A DNA stretch of 64,000 nt from Symsagittifera roscoffensis (Eukaryota; Xenacoelomorpha; Acoela; Convolutidae), in the NCBI RefSeq assembly GCF_963678635.1, contig NC_087063.1, positions 9,272,386 through 9,336,385 of the forward strand, given 5' to 3'. Under the pieces are notes generated by a model that worked only from the letters and a program-made list of their open reading frames with translations, did not search any database and was not told the origin of the DNA. Below, one piece after another: positions 35,825 through 46,559 of the stretch (positions are counted from its first letter, which is position 1; each line of letters opens with the position of its first letter). The translations under genes and the position numbers were made by a program.

Positions 35825-37030
35825 CAATTTAAGAAACGACGGCTCTGTGAAGTTAATGAGAGAATTTGTAGATTATATGTGCAAGAAAAGTTGTTTAAAA
35901 AATCTTTGCCGTAGAAAGAGAATTAGATTAAATCACAGCAGAACATCTAAGGGGTTAGATTTAGGTTGCAATTAGGTGAGAAAATTACTGTTTGAGTCTG
36001 TACAAATAATTTTTATCAAAATAAACAACAGTTGATTGTAAATGGAAAATTGTGCAATTTAAAAAAAAAATTATATTACAGTTGTGAATTGTTTTGGGGA
36101 TGATCACTGTCTTGGTTCTCATCCATATCACAATTAAAAAACAGAGTTCTGATTTTTTCAGGTTGAAATTGTATCCGCTTGGTGGTAAAGCAATGAGCCA
36201 TTCAGAGGCTCCCTTTTCAGAGGCCAGGTGGGTTTTATATTTATGAGTTTCTTTTAAGGAGTTATTAAGTTTGTTTTGCTTTCGATTTGTTCTATCATTT
36301 TTTAAATTTTTGTTCAAATTTTTCTCACTGTGTTATTGCTGCCATATGAACTTGCGCTGTCAAGTTAACCAGAGCATATTTGTTAAAAAAAACCCTTACC
36401 ATAGAAACAAAATTAGATGAGATCAACATGAACTATCCAGGGGTAATACTTAGGTTGCGGTTAGATTAGACAATAAGTGTATGAGGGTGTACAAACCTTT
36501 TTTTTATAAAAAAAGCCCATTTTTGTTTAAACAAACTTTGCGATTTTTAAAACAAATTTTTCGAGTTGTTACAATTCTGAATTGTTTTGAGGATGATCAT
36601 TGTTTTGGGCTGAAAATTACTCGTGTCTAGGGTAGTCAAGTCTTTTCACTGCTGTTCTAATTGTGTAAATACTGCCTATTGCCATTGTATCCAGCAACTT
36701 TTGTTACTATTCTTAGGCGCTTTGGTCTGTATTGCAAAAGTATTTCAATCAGTTCATGAAGTGTCAGGAGTGAACTGTTGGTATTACTAGTTTAATATAT
36801 TTGGTCCTTGCAGTCCCGATAACAAGTTTCTGTGAAAAAAAGGGATGCGTCTCGCCTGGAAATGCGGCATACACTTGAAGCAAAGTCAACTGGGGCAAGA
36901 AATGAAACCCTTTAAAAAACAGTGAGTGTTGGGATGATTTATGAATCTTTTCCGTTAGGAGTTTAATTTTGTTTCAAGTGCGATGAGGGCGATGAAACAA
37001 AGAGTAAGGAGTAGTAAAACCTGAGGTAGT
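35825..37030 (-). mobile_element. Tandem LINE array, unit 5 (truncated)
   Basis: Has the left-end sequence and unit 4-like start, then from about 36,350 a diverged second start matching the one inside unit 2. The array breaks off near 37,030. Confidence 0.7.
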
Positions 37031-37031
37031 T

Positions 37032-37379
37032 TTGGAGGCCGTTCCACCAGCTCACTCCTTCTTGCGTCTAGTTACGCCAGAGAAACTTCACTCGGCTACG
37101 GCTGGGACGATATCATTGGCTAAGATAATCAAAGTGAGGAAAGCCCATCGCATTCAAAAAGAAACTAAACAAGAGGTAAGTTTGAACAGACCCACTGTTT
37201 TTAATAAGTTTATCACAACTAATTATAAACTTTATCAAAATAGTTATGCTATCCTTCTCTGTGACTGCAACATTTGTGGGAACAACTGGACAAAGTTTTC
37301 AAAGGAGAATGGACCTCAATACTATCGGTGTGGGCTGAAAAACCACTGTAACAACAATCGATACCAAAAAATTAACTAA
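37032..37379 (+). CDS. Uncharacterised 115-residue open frame at the array edge
   Basis: The frame begins at the array edge and stops just before a LINE 3' terminus. Its end has Cys and His (CDCNIC...C...HC) but no family is recognised. It could be a remnant of the sequence the LINEs inserted into or a chance frame. A donor-like GAG|GTAAGT at about 37,174 suggests that only the first part might be an exon. Confidence 0.2.
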   Translation: MEAVPPAHSFLRLVTPEKLHSATAGTISLAKIIKVRKAHRIQKETKQEVSLNRPTVFNKFITTNYKLYQNSYAILLCDCNICGNNWTKFSKENGPQYYRCGLKNHCNNNRYQKIN

Positions 37380-37382
37380 AAG

Positions 37383-37440
37383 GGGCCCTTCCTTCATTAA
37401 GTGGTCCGTGTGCTTGTTGGATAGGGCCATACTAACGCTT
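37383..37440 (-). repeat. LINE 3' terminal repeat, copy 3
   Basis: gggcccttccttcattaag through gttggatagggccatactaac aligns with the L1 terminus at 15,645-15,700. No LINE coding blocks were recognised to its right, so it is probably a 5'-truncated insertion. Confidence 0.6.
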
Positions 37441-38680
37441 TTTGAATATATCAACGAACAAATTACAAAATTTTTAGGCCATTTTTATGATTTATGGAGA
37501 TTTGTCAAATAAATTATACCATCATTAACTATTGCAAAAAAAATCTATTTTGAAAAAATTAAACCCACGGATGCATCTTCGAATTGCATTGCTTGCTAGT
37601 TAAAACATTCGCGTCACATAAACAGCCAGTTATAAATTGAAATAAAACTCACATTGATTTTTTTATTTCTCCTTTTGGTGGTTACTCTAAGCTTTTGGTT
37701 TGGCTGTTCTATTTTTGTTGAAGTGGCATGTTGGTAGCTGACAGATCATTGTTCCACAAGTTTCACGACCTCGATATCGAGGAAGGAAGGAACAATGAAA
37801 AAACGGTGTAAGCCGAAGAAACGTTTGCCCAGAAGTTACACAGCGAGGGAAAATAACAAAAATCCAAGTTGGCGACTGGTTGAAGTCAAATAATTTAATT
37901 CAACTTGTTTCTCCTAGCCAGTTAGTTTTGGCCTGCTCAAGTCTCAAAGAACGTTTTACAAATTCTAGGCAATCATATAATGTGAACTTATGAAGAGGTT
38001 TCGAATCGCCCAACCTCATGGTTATTACTAAACACATGATGAATATCACTGAGAGAGTTTTACTTAAGGAAAGTTATATTTTGAAGCAATTAGAATCATA
38101 TTGACTATTTCCCGGCCCTTAGGTAATCATTCTCTGAAATGAATCCTTATGGAGGTAAATTCAATTGTTTAGGCATTTAGAGTAGTTAAAAAGTCCATAA
38201 TAATAGTAAAACGGTTTCACGAAACCGTTCCCCTTCACTTCCTGGGGATAACTGCGTTTTTGACCTCCTTTCCAGGTTCAGGAGTGTTCGGATCGTCTGC
38301 GAACTTGCCAAAGGACCCTCCATTTCCCATCAACCGTGTTGTTAACAACAGTATCGTTATGAGTGTCCAATTTTGTTTGCTGTTTCTATATCAAACTCTT
38401 GCTAATATTTTCGCTCATTAACTAGGCTGTTTGCTGTTCATGAGTCAACTTTTTTTAACCAAAATTGAGGTTTTTTATGTTTCTCAGTAAAACTTAGTTC
38501 TTTTGAAATTCCAATTTAAGCGCTACACATCAAAATGCTTCGTGCTCGGTCGGTTCGATTTTGACTTCTGACAGAACGGCAAACCCGTCGAAGCCCTCAC
38601 TGAAGGCTCCTGAGAAATGGTCATAAATATTATTCCAATATCAATCTAATACTTTACAAATTACGGAAGAACTAAAGTTT
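37441..38680. other. No gene; one strong hairpin
   Basis: Mixed sequence without recognisable coding. A perfect 9-base inverted repeat AACGGTTTC-ac-GAAACCGTT lies at 38,210-38,229. Confidence 0.45.
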
Positions 38681-39180
38681 TAGATACTCCACCTTAAGGC
38701 ACCGCGTGCCAAAATGAGAGCATGTGTTCTAGAAAAATTTGACCACTTACGCATTTTGTTTTCAGAAACGCTTTTCAATTTTTGCTTTTAAAAGATTGGA
38801 TTAAAGATCGCGCCACGTGCCAGTTGCAATTAACTTGAGTTGCTCAATGTATAAAAAGTTTTTAACAACCCAAATCATTGAACTTCAAAACTGGAAAACT
38901 CTGTGGCCAGCAGAAGCACTGAGGTAATCAACTTATTGAGTTAATGTTCTCTTAGCTCACCAGATTGCCACATTGACCCAATTGTCTCAGATTAAAAGCA
39001 ACCAGTCATGTTGGAATATGTTTGTTTTTACTTCCTTATTTTTCTTTTAACGAATTAAAATTTTCATTGAGCAGTTCCATAATTGTCAAAATTTATCAAA
39101 AATAACAACCCTCAGGCTAACCAAGATATAAATTTTCAAAACATTTTTCTTGTTCACTCAGCTTGATTCGCGCTTTCAGT
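38681..39180. repeat. 0.6 kb repeat S, copy 1 (older, truncated)
   Basis: It matches 43,266-43,777 from caccttaaggcaccg through gtggccagcagaagcactga and ttggaatatgtttgttttta, with more differences than between copies 2 and 3, and lacks the first 110 bases. Confidence 0.75.
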
Positions 39181-39566
39181 CACACAAAAACCATTGTGAA
39201 TTTTCATCAATGAGACTTTTAGTTTTATCATCTTTTCATTTTCTCTTTGTATTCGTCTTCAGTGCTCACTAACGTCTTCGTCTGCCATCTCGCTGCTATC
39301 CTTCACTCCTTTTTTGTATTCAAGCAAACTCTCAACATTTTCACAGAGTTGTACGACAAGCCCCAATTTTTCTGCTTGGTGAATTTCTGTCTACAACGAG
39401 GCAAACGCATCATTCCTGTTTTCAGCTCCTAGTTTCCACAGGTCAGCTCGTAAGCTCCGGTTCTTTTCTTCTTCGGTTAAACAAGGCCTTACAACTGTTC
39501 ACTATTGCGTTCCAGCGAATCAATAGGAGTCTTTCGTAGTCACCGGTTTCTACATCTATCTGGAAT

Positions 39567-39601
39567 GTTCTATAGGCCACGGCATTCCTGGCCTATAGAA
39601 C
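39567..39601. repeat. Perfect 13-base inverted repeat with 9-base loop
   Basis: Arms GTTCTATAGGCCA and TGGCCTATAGAAC are exact reverse complements. There is no U-run after it, so it is not a simple terminator. Confidence 0.85.
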
Positions 39602-39675
39602 GGTTCCCTCATTAATACATCGGCGTCGTCATCGCAGCTAAAATTTGACACTTTTCTCTGTCTTGATCACACAGT

Positions 39676-39872
39676 TTCAACTGTTTTTGATACTCTCAAA
39701 TTTTTTGACTTGTTTTTCTGAACAGATTCCGGTACTGGTTAAGTCCAAACCACGCAATTGCCTCGGGGTGGGCATAACCATTTCTTGGCCAAGCAAGCAT
39801 GCAAGAGCATCGAGCCATATTACTGCCATCAAAGCACTCACTACTATTTTTGTTACTGACTGGTTCTGATCA
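39676..39872. repeat. Repeat shared with 43,765-43,960
   Basis: Both places contain tttctgaacagat(t/c)ccggtact, then accacgcaatt, gaccaagcaagcatgc-like wording and attactgccatcaaagcactc. In the first place it is separated from repeat S copy 1 by about 480 extra bases. Confidence 0.7.
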
Positions 39873-42800
39873 GAAGTCCTGTGGAGAAAAAATTTCCATA
39901 GTTCCACACCAAGACTAGGAGTTCTTGCCTCGGATACGACCAGATCTGCACCATGCAATAACAAGTTGTTATCTCCATTAACCTCATAAAACTCTCCTAA
40001 TGTCTATATTCTGAGGCTTATAAAGACACCTTTGCTTTCTTCATTTTTTAGTGTTTTTCGTTTTTTCATTAACTGTTGAGAAATTAGTTGACAATTATCG
40101 CTTTCTTTTCTGTTTGTCAAATTTGTTCATATATCAGTCACTCAAAATATTGTAGAAAGTTCTCTCACTACTTCTTTATACTTGTTTCTAGATCTACCCA
40201 GGACATCCCAAAATTTTTTGTAACTAAATTTTATGACGTCATTCCAGAAAACACTCTCAAGCTTAGTGATGTCACCAAATCATGCGCCTGCTCCAAACAT
40301 TCCACTGATTCAATTGAATCTACCAAGCTGCAAAAACCAAGTTTGTTCAGTCGCGCCATAGCAGTCCACATATAACTGCATTTGTGATCTGTCCGCCATG
40401 CTTATCTTTCCATACAACCTAGCTAGATGACGAGGCTGCTCACTCAGTGTCTTCAGGAATTGACCATTCCCACATGTATGTCCTCCTAGTCCACATCAGG
40501 CGGCTAGAAAAAGTCTCTAGCTAGGACTTTCCCTCGGACGGTTCCCTGAGTTGGGTCACTTTCTTCTTATCCCTTATCCCCTTTCAAGGACATCAAATGG
40601 TGTATCCTTGCTAGTACATGCGGAGTCTCGTCAATATCAAGTTCATTTAAAGTTTCGAAGTTTTGCCACGTTTTGTACTCAGATTTAGACATCAGGAGGG
40701 CTTCGCCCTTAAAAGGCCGTAACACGAGCTACACTCGATTATCACATGCGTTCAGTCTGGGTACCAAGGGCTCGGCCAACCGTTCCTCCAGTATAAAGCC
40801 CAAGGGCAAAGGTTTTGAATTTACACTCTTTCCTTTCGGTTATCTTTTCTATCCAGAAGTCGAGGATCACTGTATAAACAAAAATAAAGTTCGCATCCAC
40901 AGCATTCAAAATAGCTTTTTAAGTTTTCATGGCGCTCCTGATACATACTGAAAAGATGTGCGCTTTCACAGCGTAACCTATTTTTTTTTGGAGCTCCGGC
41001 TCTTTGGACTGGCATCGGTTTCATAGTCACTTCTTGCCGTTGACAGGGAGGTTCTCCCAAATGATTTTTTGTCTGCACTATTTTCTGTGACTGACTCGGT
41101 CAGACAATTGGACTAAGTGGGCTAAGTGGGTCCAATACTTTCAGCATGACCAGTTTTTTTAAGGCCACTTTCATCACGGATTGAGTTCCGTTCTTCTTTA
41201 TCAAATTCAAGATCTTTTCCAAGAAAGCTATTCATGTCAGCCTGACTCCTTACTTGTTTTCGTGCTACCAGAGTCATCTTGATAAAAATCCCTTTCCGCT
41301 TTAGGTAATTGGTTCTAGAAGGATTGCCTGAAGATTTTTCATTTTTTCCTAAGAGGCGAATAAATGGATAATTTTTGCTGGTTTACTTTTAAAGACTCTG
41401 ATAACAGGGAAGCGGTTCCTACTGAAACAAGGCCCGCAGATGTTTCTATGGTAGGAGGTTATTAAAATCAGAAAAATCATCGCGTCATTAAAACCGGAGG
41501 CTCGTCAAATAGGTTTGAGTCGTCGACCTGATCCGGCTCGTCAGGCTTGTGTTCTAACAGGTCAGGTATTTTGGTTTAGGTCCATATTCAGAGATTCTTT
41601 GGGGCATATCAAGTCTTAGTCAGGCATGAAGGTCACTGTCAGATCACTCGCTCGGTAACACTTCTCATCGTTCACCAGAAAATGAACCAATTCCTCTATC
41701 ACTTTCTTTAACAATGGTGCCACTTCTTCTATCACTGCATATGCCTTTTCTCTCAGCTTCATCTCTGTTTTTAGGCAGATTACTTCCTTTGTCTTTGAAA
41801 AAAAGGAAGGTATGATTAGAGAAGGGTTACGGGTTAGAGGGTATCAAGGTATCAAGAAAATCGAGCAGAATAACCATGTGTCTTGACTTTCTCCTAAATA
41901 GGCATAAGCTCCGGCCAAGCTGGGATCATCACAGGATCTGTCTCCTGGCTAAGAGTTCAGAGCTTTCAGGTGCCCTGATTGTGGTCCATGACATCCCATA
42001 CGTTCCTTCAATTTTCTGTCGAAAGAAAACAACACCAAACGAGTTTCAGCTATTCTTCCAAACAAGACGTCATAACTTGAGAGCTCCCTCATTTCTTGCT
42101 GCCCTTTCCATTTCAGTCCCGAGCAATCCACTATGTAACCCAAATTGACAAAAATACAGAGTTCCTTTTTGATTGCATCTTGATATCAAGAAAAGCGTGT
42201 ATTAAGACAGGTCCGTATACAACCGTCAAACCAAAGGTCAGAACCAGGGGATTCATCACCCTCATCATCGTCAAAAGTATCGGTAGTAGCAAGCCTCTGC
42301 ATCTTATCAGGTCCTCCTATATGATCCCAGACTTGTTTTCTCCCGTGAAAAACTAATTTTGCTGAAAAGTGTTTATTTTTCAATTTTCGCTACGAAGAAG
42401 TAACTACCTGCGCGTTGAATTCTCGCACAATTCCCATCAATTGTTAACAGTGCATCAGCAGAGTGAATTAGTTGCCAAATCGACCATAGGTCATGGCAAT
42501 AAAAGTTAGAAGTTTGTTTAACCTCAGATCTTCAACATCAGGAGGGTTCTGGTCTTTGGAAAACTCTCATGTCCACATGTCACATAAAGGGCCATCACTA
42601 GTTCAATAGACAGCTTCCGCAAGTCTCTCACAAAGTTCAGGATTAGGTGACTTGAAGGGTTGGTGTAGCGCGCAAAGAATAATGAGGGTACCCAGCTGAC
42701 TTCCAACCCTGCGATCATCGCGTCGAGTTTTGTGGGGTTTGGAACTAATCTAACGACAGATTATTCAATTTAGTGCATCAGCTGCAACATCCTGACTCAG

Positions 42801-43155
42801 CATAAGATACGGACGCAAATTTTGGTTGTTGCGGGACCTCGTTCTCAAAGCTAAGACTGATAAATCCTCTTCCACCTCTAGCTCGTTCTTTCTTACATGG
42901 TGGCTCTTTTCAGGCAGGACCAGGTCAATTTGCCTAAGCCACAGGTCGCTGGACATATATTTTTAGGACATAATCATCATCCACTCCTAAACTTGCTGAA
43001 ATGGGACGGTTCCAAACGCAAAACATCTCCCACTAAAAGGCGAGCTGTGCGGTGGCCTCTTTATTCTTGTACCGCGTTCGATATATCTGACCAAACCGCC
43101 GGGAGTTCTACGGTTAATGGAGTTTCACCAACCAATTCGAGGCAATAATGATCTA
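39873..43155 (-). pseudogene. Decayed coding-like region, probably minus strand, unidentified
   Basis: Base composition is much less AT-biased than elsewhere. Minus-strand open frames with natural-looking composition occur at 41,078-40,821, 42,143-41,949, 42,383-42,186, 42,718-42,524 and 42,956-42,765, in differing frames, as expected for a decayed coding sequence. The plus strand also has frames (for example 40,088-40,375), so strand is not certain. No domain was recognised. The flanking S repeats could be the long terminal repeats of an old element, but this is inference. Confidence 0.35.
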
Positions 43156-43787
43156 ATCAAAACGACCATTCGAGAGTTAGGCTATTATAGCGTATAAAAA
43201 TTATAAGGGTTGAGGCAATATGGCGTAACCCGGGGAAAGTTCGGAGATCCCTTGTACGATCTTTCATATACTTCACCTTAAGGCACCGGGTGTCAAAATG
43301 AGAGCATGTGTTCTAGACAAAAGTTTTTTCTGACCTCTGACCATTATTATCTTTTGTTTTAAAAAAAGGATCGTACCACGTGCCAGTTACAATTTACTTG
43401 AGTTTCTCAGAGTATAAATAGTTTTAACAACCCAATTCATTGAAATTCATAACTGAAAAACTCTGTGGCCAGCAGAAGCACTGAGATAATCAACTTATTG
43501 AGTTAATGTTCTCTTAGCTCACCAGATTGCCACATTGACCCAATTGTCTCAGATTAAAAGCAACCAGTCATGTTGGAATATGTTTGTTTTTACTTCCTTA
43601 TTTTTCTTTTAAAGAATTGAAACGTTCATTAAGCAATTCCAGAGTTGTCAAATCTCATCACAAGTAACAACTCTGAAGCTAGCCCAGAGACAAACTTTTT
43701 AAACGTTTTTTTTCTGGTTTACTCAGTTTGCTTCGCACATCCATATATCGGATCCCATAGAGCGTCAACTGTTTTTGATACTTTCAA
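43156..43787. repeat. 0.6 kb repeat S, copy 2
   Basis: 632 bases matching 45,834-46,465 without net length change and very few differences. It contains a TATA-like tataaatag at 43,433. It is not flanked by the LTR ends that flank copy 3. Confidence 0.9.
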
Positions 43788-44036
43788 AATTTTACAGGTT
43801 TTTCTGAACAGATCCCGGTACTAATTAAGTCGAGACCACGCAATTACCCCGGGAGTGCGCATAAATTTTTCTTGACCAAGCAAGCATGCCAGAGCATCAA
43901 GCAAGCCATATTACTGCCATCAAAGCACTCTCCACTGGTATTGGCACTGACTGGTTCTGATAGTTCTGATAGTAAGCCGCAAAAAAGCTATCTTCTCTAC
44001 CCAAATCCAAATTCCCGTAATTTTTTTCAGCCTCTT

Positions 44037-44378
44037 CTAACTGACTGGTTCGAGAATAGTTGCCTTTGTTTTCTCCTGCTTGTGTCCCGGTGGTTTCATG
44101 AACTGTGTAAACACCTTGTGATGCTTTTTGTTCGGCTTTCGCTTCACAAAAAACTTGCCTTTCTGGCTTGCCGGTGTCTTTTTTCTCATATGTTTCGGAC
44201 GCCCATGATTGAACTGGTGTTCCGTTCCCATTAATTTATGCTGAGGCAGTTTTTTGAGCTCCAAAAATCGAATCTTAGTGACAGAACTCGAATGGATCTT
44301 GCTCTGTTGGAAGCCAGTCACGTCCACTATCGGAACCAGACGTGATATCGTGGAATCCATTCGTGTTAGCTTTCTCAC
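44037..44378 (-). pseudogene. Basic minus-strand open frame of the unidentified coding region
   Basis: 113 residues, strongly Lys/His-rich in the second half (KRKPNKKHHKVF), with LVPIVDVTGFQ near the start. The opposite strand reads as an unnatural Leu/Phe-rich frame. It probably belongs with the minus-strand frames at 44,655-44,446 and 45,697-44,709, broken by frameshifts. The basic end suggests nucleic acid binding, but no family was recognised. Confidence 0.4.
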
Positions 44379-44445
44379 CGCATCTGCCCGTCACTTCGTG
44401 ATGACATCCCTTATCTTCATGTTTATCTACATGGTCATTTCTTGT

Positions 44446-44655
44446 TTATACTTCGTCCGAAGAGTAATTTTCGGTCTGGTCCACATTAACGCATTGCTCC
44501 AATTGATGTGGCTTCGAGTGCCGATTTAGAAAATGGTGATATCTCGAGTATTCCTTCGCGTATTTGAGGCCATTGAAGGAATAGACATGGAAGTTGGTTG
44601 GGTCTTGGTAGCTCGTGGCTAGCTCACCAATTGAGTGCCCAATTTCGCTTTCCAA
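44446..44655 (-). pseudogene. Minus-strand open frame of the unidentified coding region
   Basis: 69 residues with natural composition (for example SFNGLKYAKEYSRYHHF). It follows directly, in another frame, from the frame ending near 44,700. No domain recognised. Confidence 0.4.
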
Positions 44656-44708
44656 AGTTGTCCGTCAAAGAGTGGGGCCCGTCCCCAACCTGTCTGTCAC
44701 ATCCGAGC

Positions 44709-45697
44709 TTGTGAAGACTCCTGCCCCTGTTTTTGGTTCAAAGTTCCAAACCGGTTAATGGGTTGTTCAGGCACAAGTGCTTTCCTTTCACTCACGTGTC
44801 CAGTCCTCCTGAAGGTTTCCGCTTGCCCTAACTCGGCCTGTGGTTGTTTGATCTTTGTCTCAAAAGCGTCATTGACCCACCGCCTCCCTTGACGCGCAAT
44901 GAAGTGAAAACAACCTCAGTTTAAAATGCGGGAATCTTTGATTCTAATCCTTGAGCCTCATTCTATGCTGATTGCCTTTCACTCGGTACCCAATCTTTTC
45001 ACTCCGATCTGTCACATAGACATTCATAAACACACCATGTGTTGTTTTTTATCTAGTTTCAGAGCAAAGATGCAGAGTACAGCAATGCGCAGCTATTGGT
45101 GTACTTTACGTGCAACTAATTTAATGGACACACAATCATCGGCTCTCGTTCCCTCTCGTCCATGACGAGCACCCCGGAGACATTGTTTTTGTCGATCATA
45201 GTCTTGGTCGTATTCATGTTTTCCGCGCTCTGAAACTCCTTCAACTTGATCACTTGAGCCACCCCGAATACTTCCCTGTTAGGTCTTTGAGCAAAAATTC
45301 ACACAAGATTACATGGCTACTTCCTGGAGGAATTTTCCGCTGGATCATTGCAGGTTTTCAACATGTGGTGTTCATACAGGCTCTCGTGTGGTTATTTCGC
45401 AGCCATCTGGACGAATGATCTTTTCATGTTTAGATCTTAGGTATTAGTCACCCTTGACTTCAGTGGAATCTTTCACACCTCTCTGGTGCGACAAGATTTA
45501 TAGCCTGTTCATTTCTTGCCTGCAATCAGTCATTGGATTGAGAAGTAATGAGCATAACGGAAACGTTTAACTTTCGCTCATTTTAGCTCTCCCATTGCAG
45601 CATTGGCCACCTGGTCAACTTTTTCCAGGAGTTCGGGATTCATGTAAGAACCCAGGGATCTCGAATAGTCCTCCTAACACTGGTAGTCCTTTGCGAT
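44709..45697 (-). pseudogene. Segment R of the unidentified minus-strand coding sequence (left copy)
   Basis: The minus strand holds coding-like blocks: YMNPELLEKVDQVANAAMGE (about 45,640-45,580), IKLKEFQSAENMNTT (about 45,250-45,200) and KQPQAELGQAETFRRTGHVS (about 44,855-44,795). A duplicate of the whole segment (R') lies at 53,189-54,187 at a constant offset of 8,480-8,481. It abuts the left LTR. Stops and shifts interrupt it. Function unknown. Confidence 0.55.
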
Positions 45698-46559
45698 TGT
45701 TATCCGTACGGATATACTGGATACTCATTAGAACTCTGTATAGCTAAAACACATTACATAGATCGTTCTTAACCTAAACGTTAATCATACCTACTTATGT
45801 AACATTATGTAAACGTAACCATATAGATGTCTGATCAAAACGACCATTCGAGAGTTAGGCTATTATAGCGTATAAAAATTATAAGGGTTGAGGCAATATG
45901 GCGTAACCCGGGGAAAGTTCGGAGATCCCTTGTACGATCTTTCATATACTTCACCTTAAGGCACCGGGTGTCAAAATGAGAGCATGTGTTCTAGACAAAA
46001 GTTTTTTCTGACCTCTGACCATTATTATCTTTTGTTTTAAAAAAAGGATCGTACCACGTGCCAGTTACAATTAACTTGAGTTTCTCAATGTATAAAAAGT
46101 TTTAACAACCCAATTCATTGAAATTCATAACTGAAAAACTCTGTGGCCAGCAGAAGCACTGAGATAATCAACTTATTGAGTTAATGTTCTCTTAGCTCAC
46201 CAGATTGCCACATTGACCCAATTGTCTCAGATTAAAAGCAACCAGTCATGTTGGAATATGTTTGTTTTTACTTCCTTATTTTTCTTTTAAAGAATTGAAA
46301 CGTTCATTAAGCAATTCCAGAGTTGTCAAATCTCATCACAAGTAACAACTCTGAAGCTAGCCCAGAGACAAACTTTTTAAACGTTTTTTTTCTGGTTTAC
46401 TCAGTTTGCTTCGCACATCCATATATCGTATCCCATAGAGTGTCAACTGTTTTTGATACTCTCAACCTTTCTATTTCTCTATTCTCAGTTAGCGAACAGC
46501 ATAGACTTTGATTACATAGATTCTAGATTATACCTCACCTAACGGCTGAGGGTATAACA
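45698..46559 (+). repeat. Left LTR, 862 bases, with repeat S in the middle
   Basis: Begins TGTTATCC and ends GTATAACA. The outer 139 bases and inner 100 bases match the right LTR with about three differences in total. The middle (45,837-46,459) is repeat S copy 3, absent from the right LTR. Confidence 0.88.
46091..46098 (+). promoter_or_regulatory. TATA-like box in the left LTR
   Basis: TATAAAAA lies inside repeat S. The right LTR lacks this segment, so if it is the promoter, only the long LTR form carries it. Confidence 0.35.

Noticed and set aside
43872-44529. Plus-strand frames rich in Leu, Phe and Cys
   Set aside because: The minus strand over the same stretch has a more natural protein composition.
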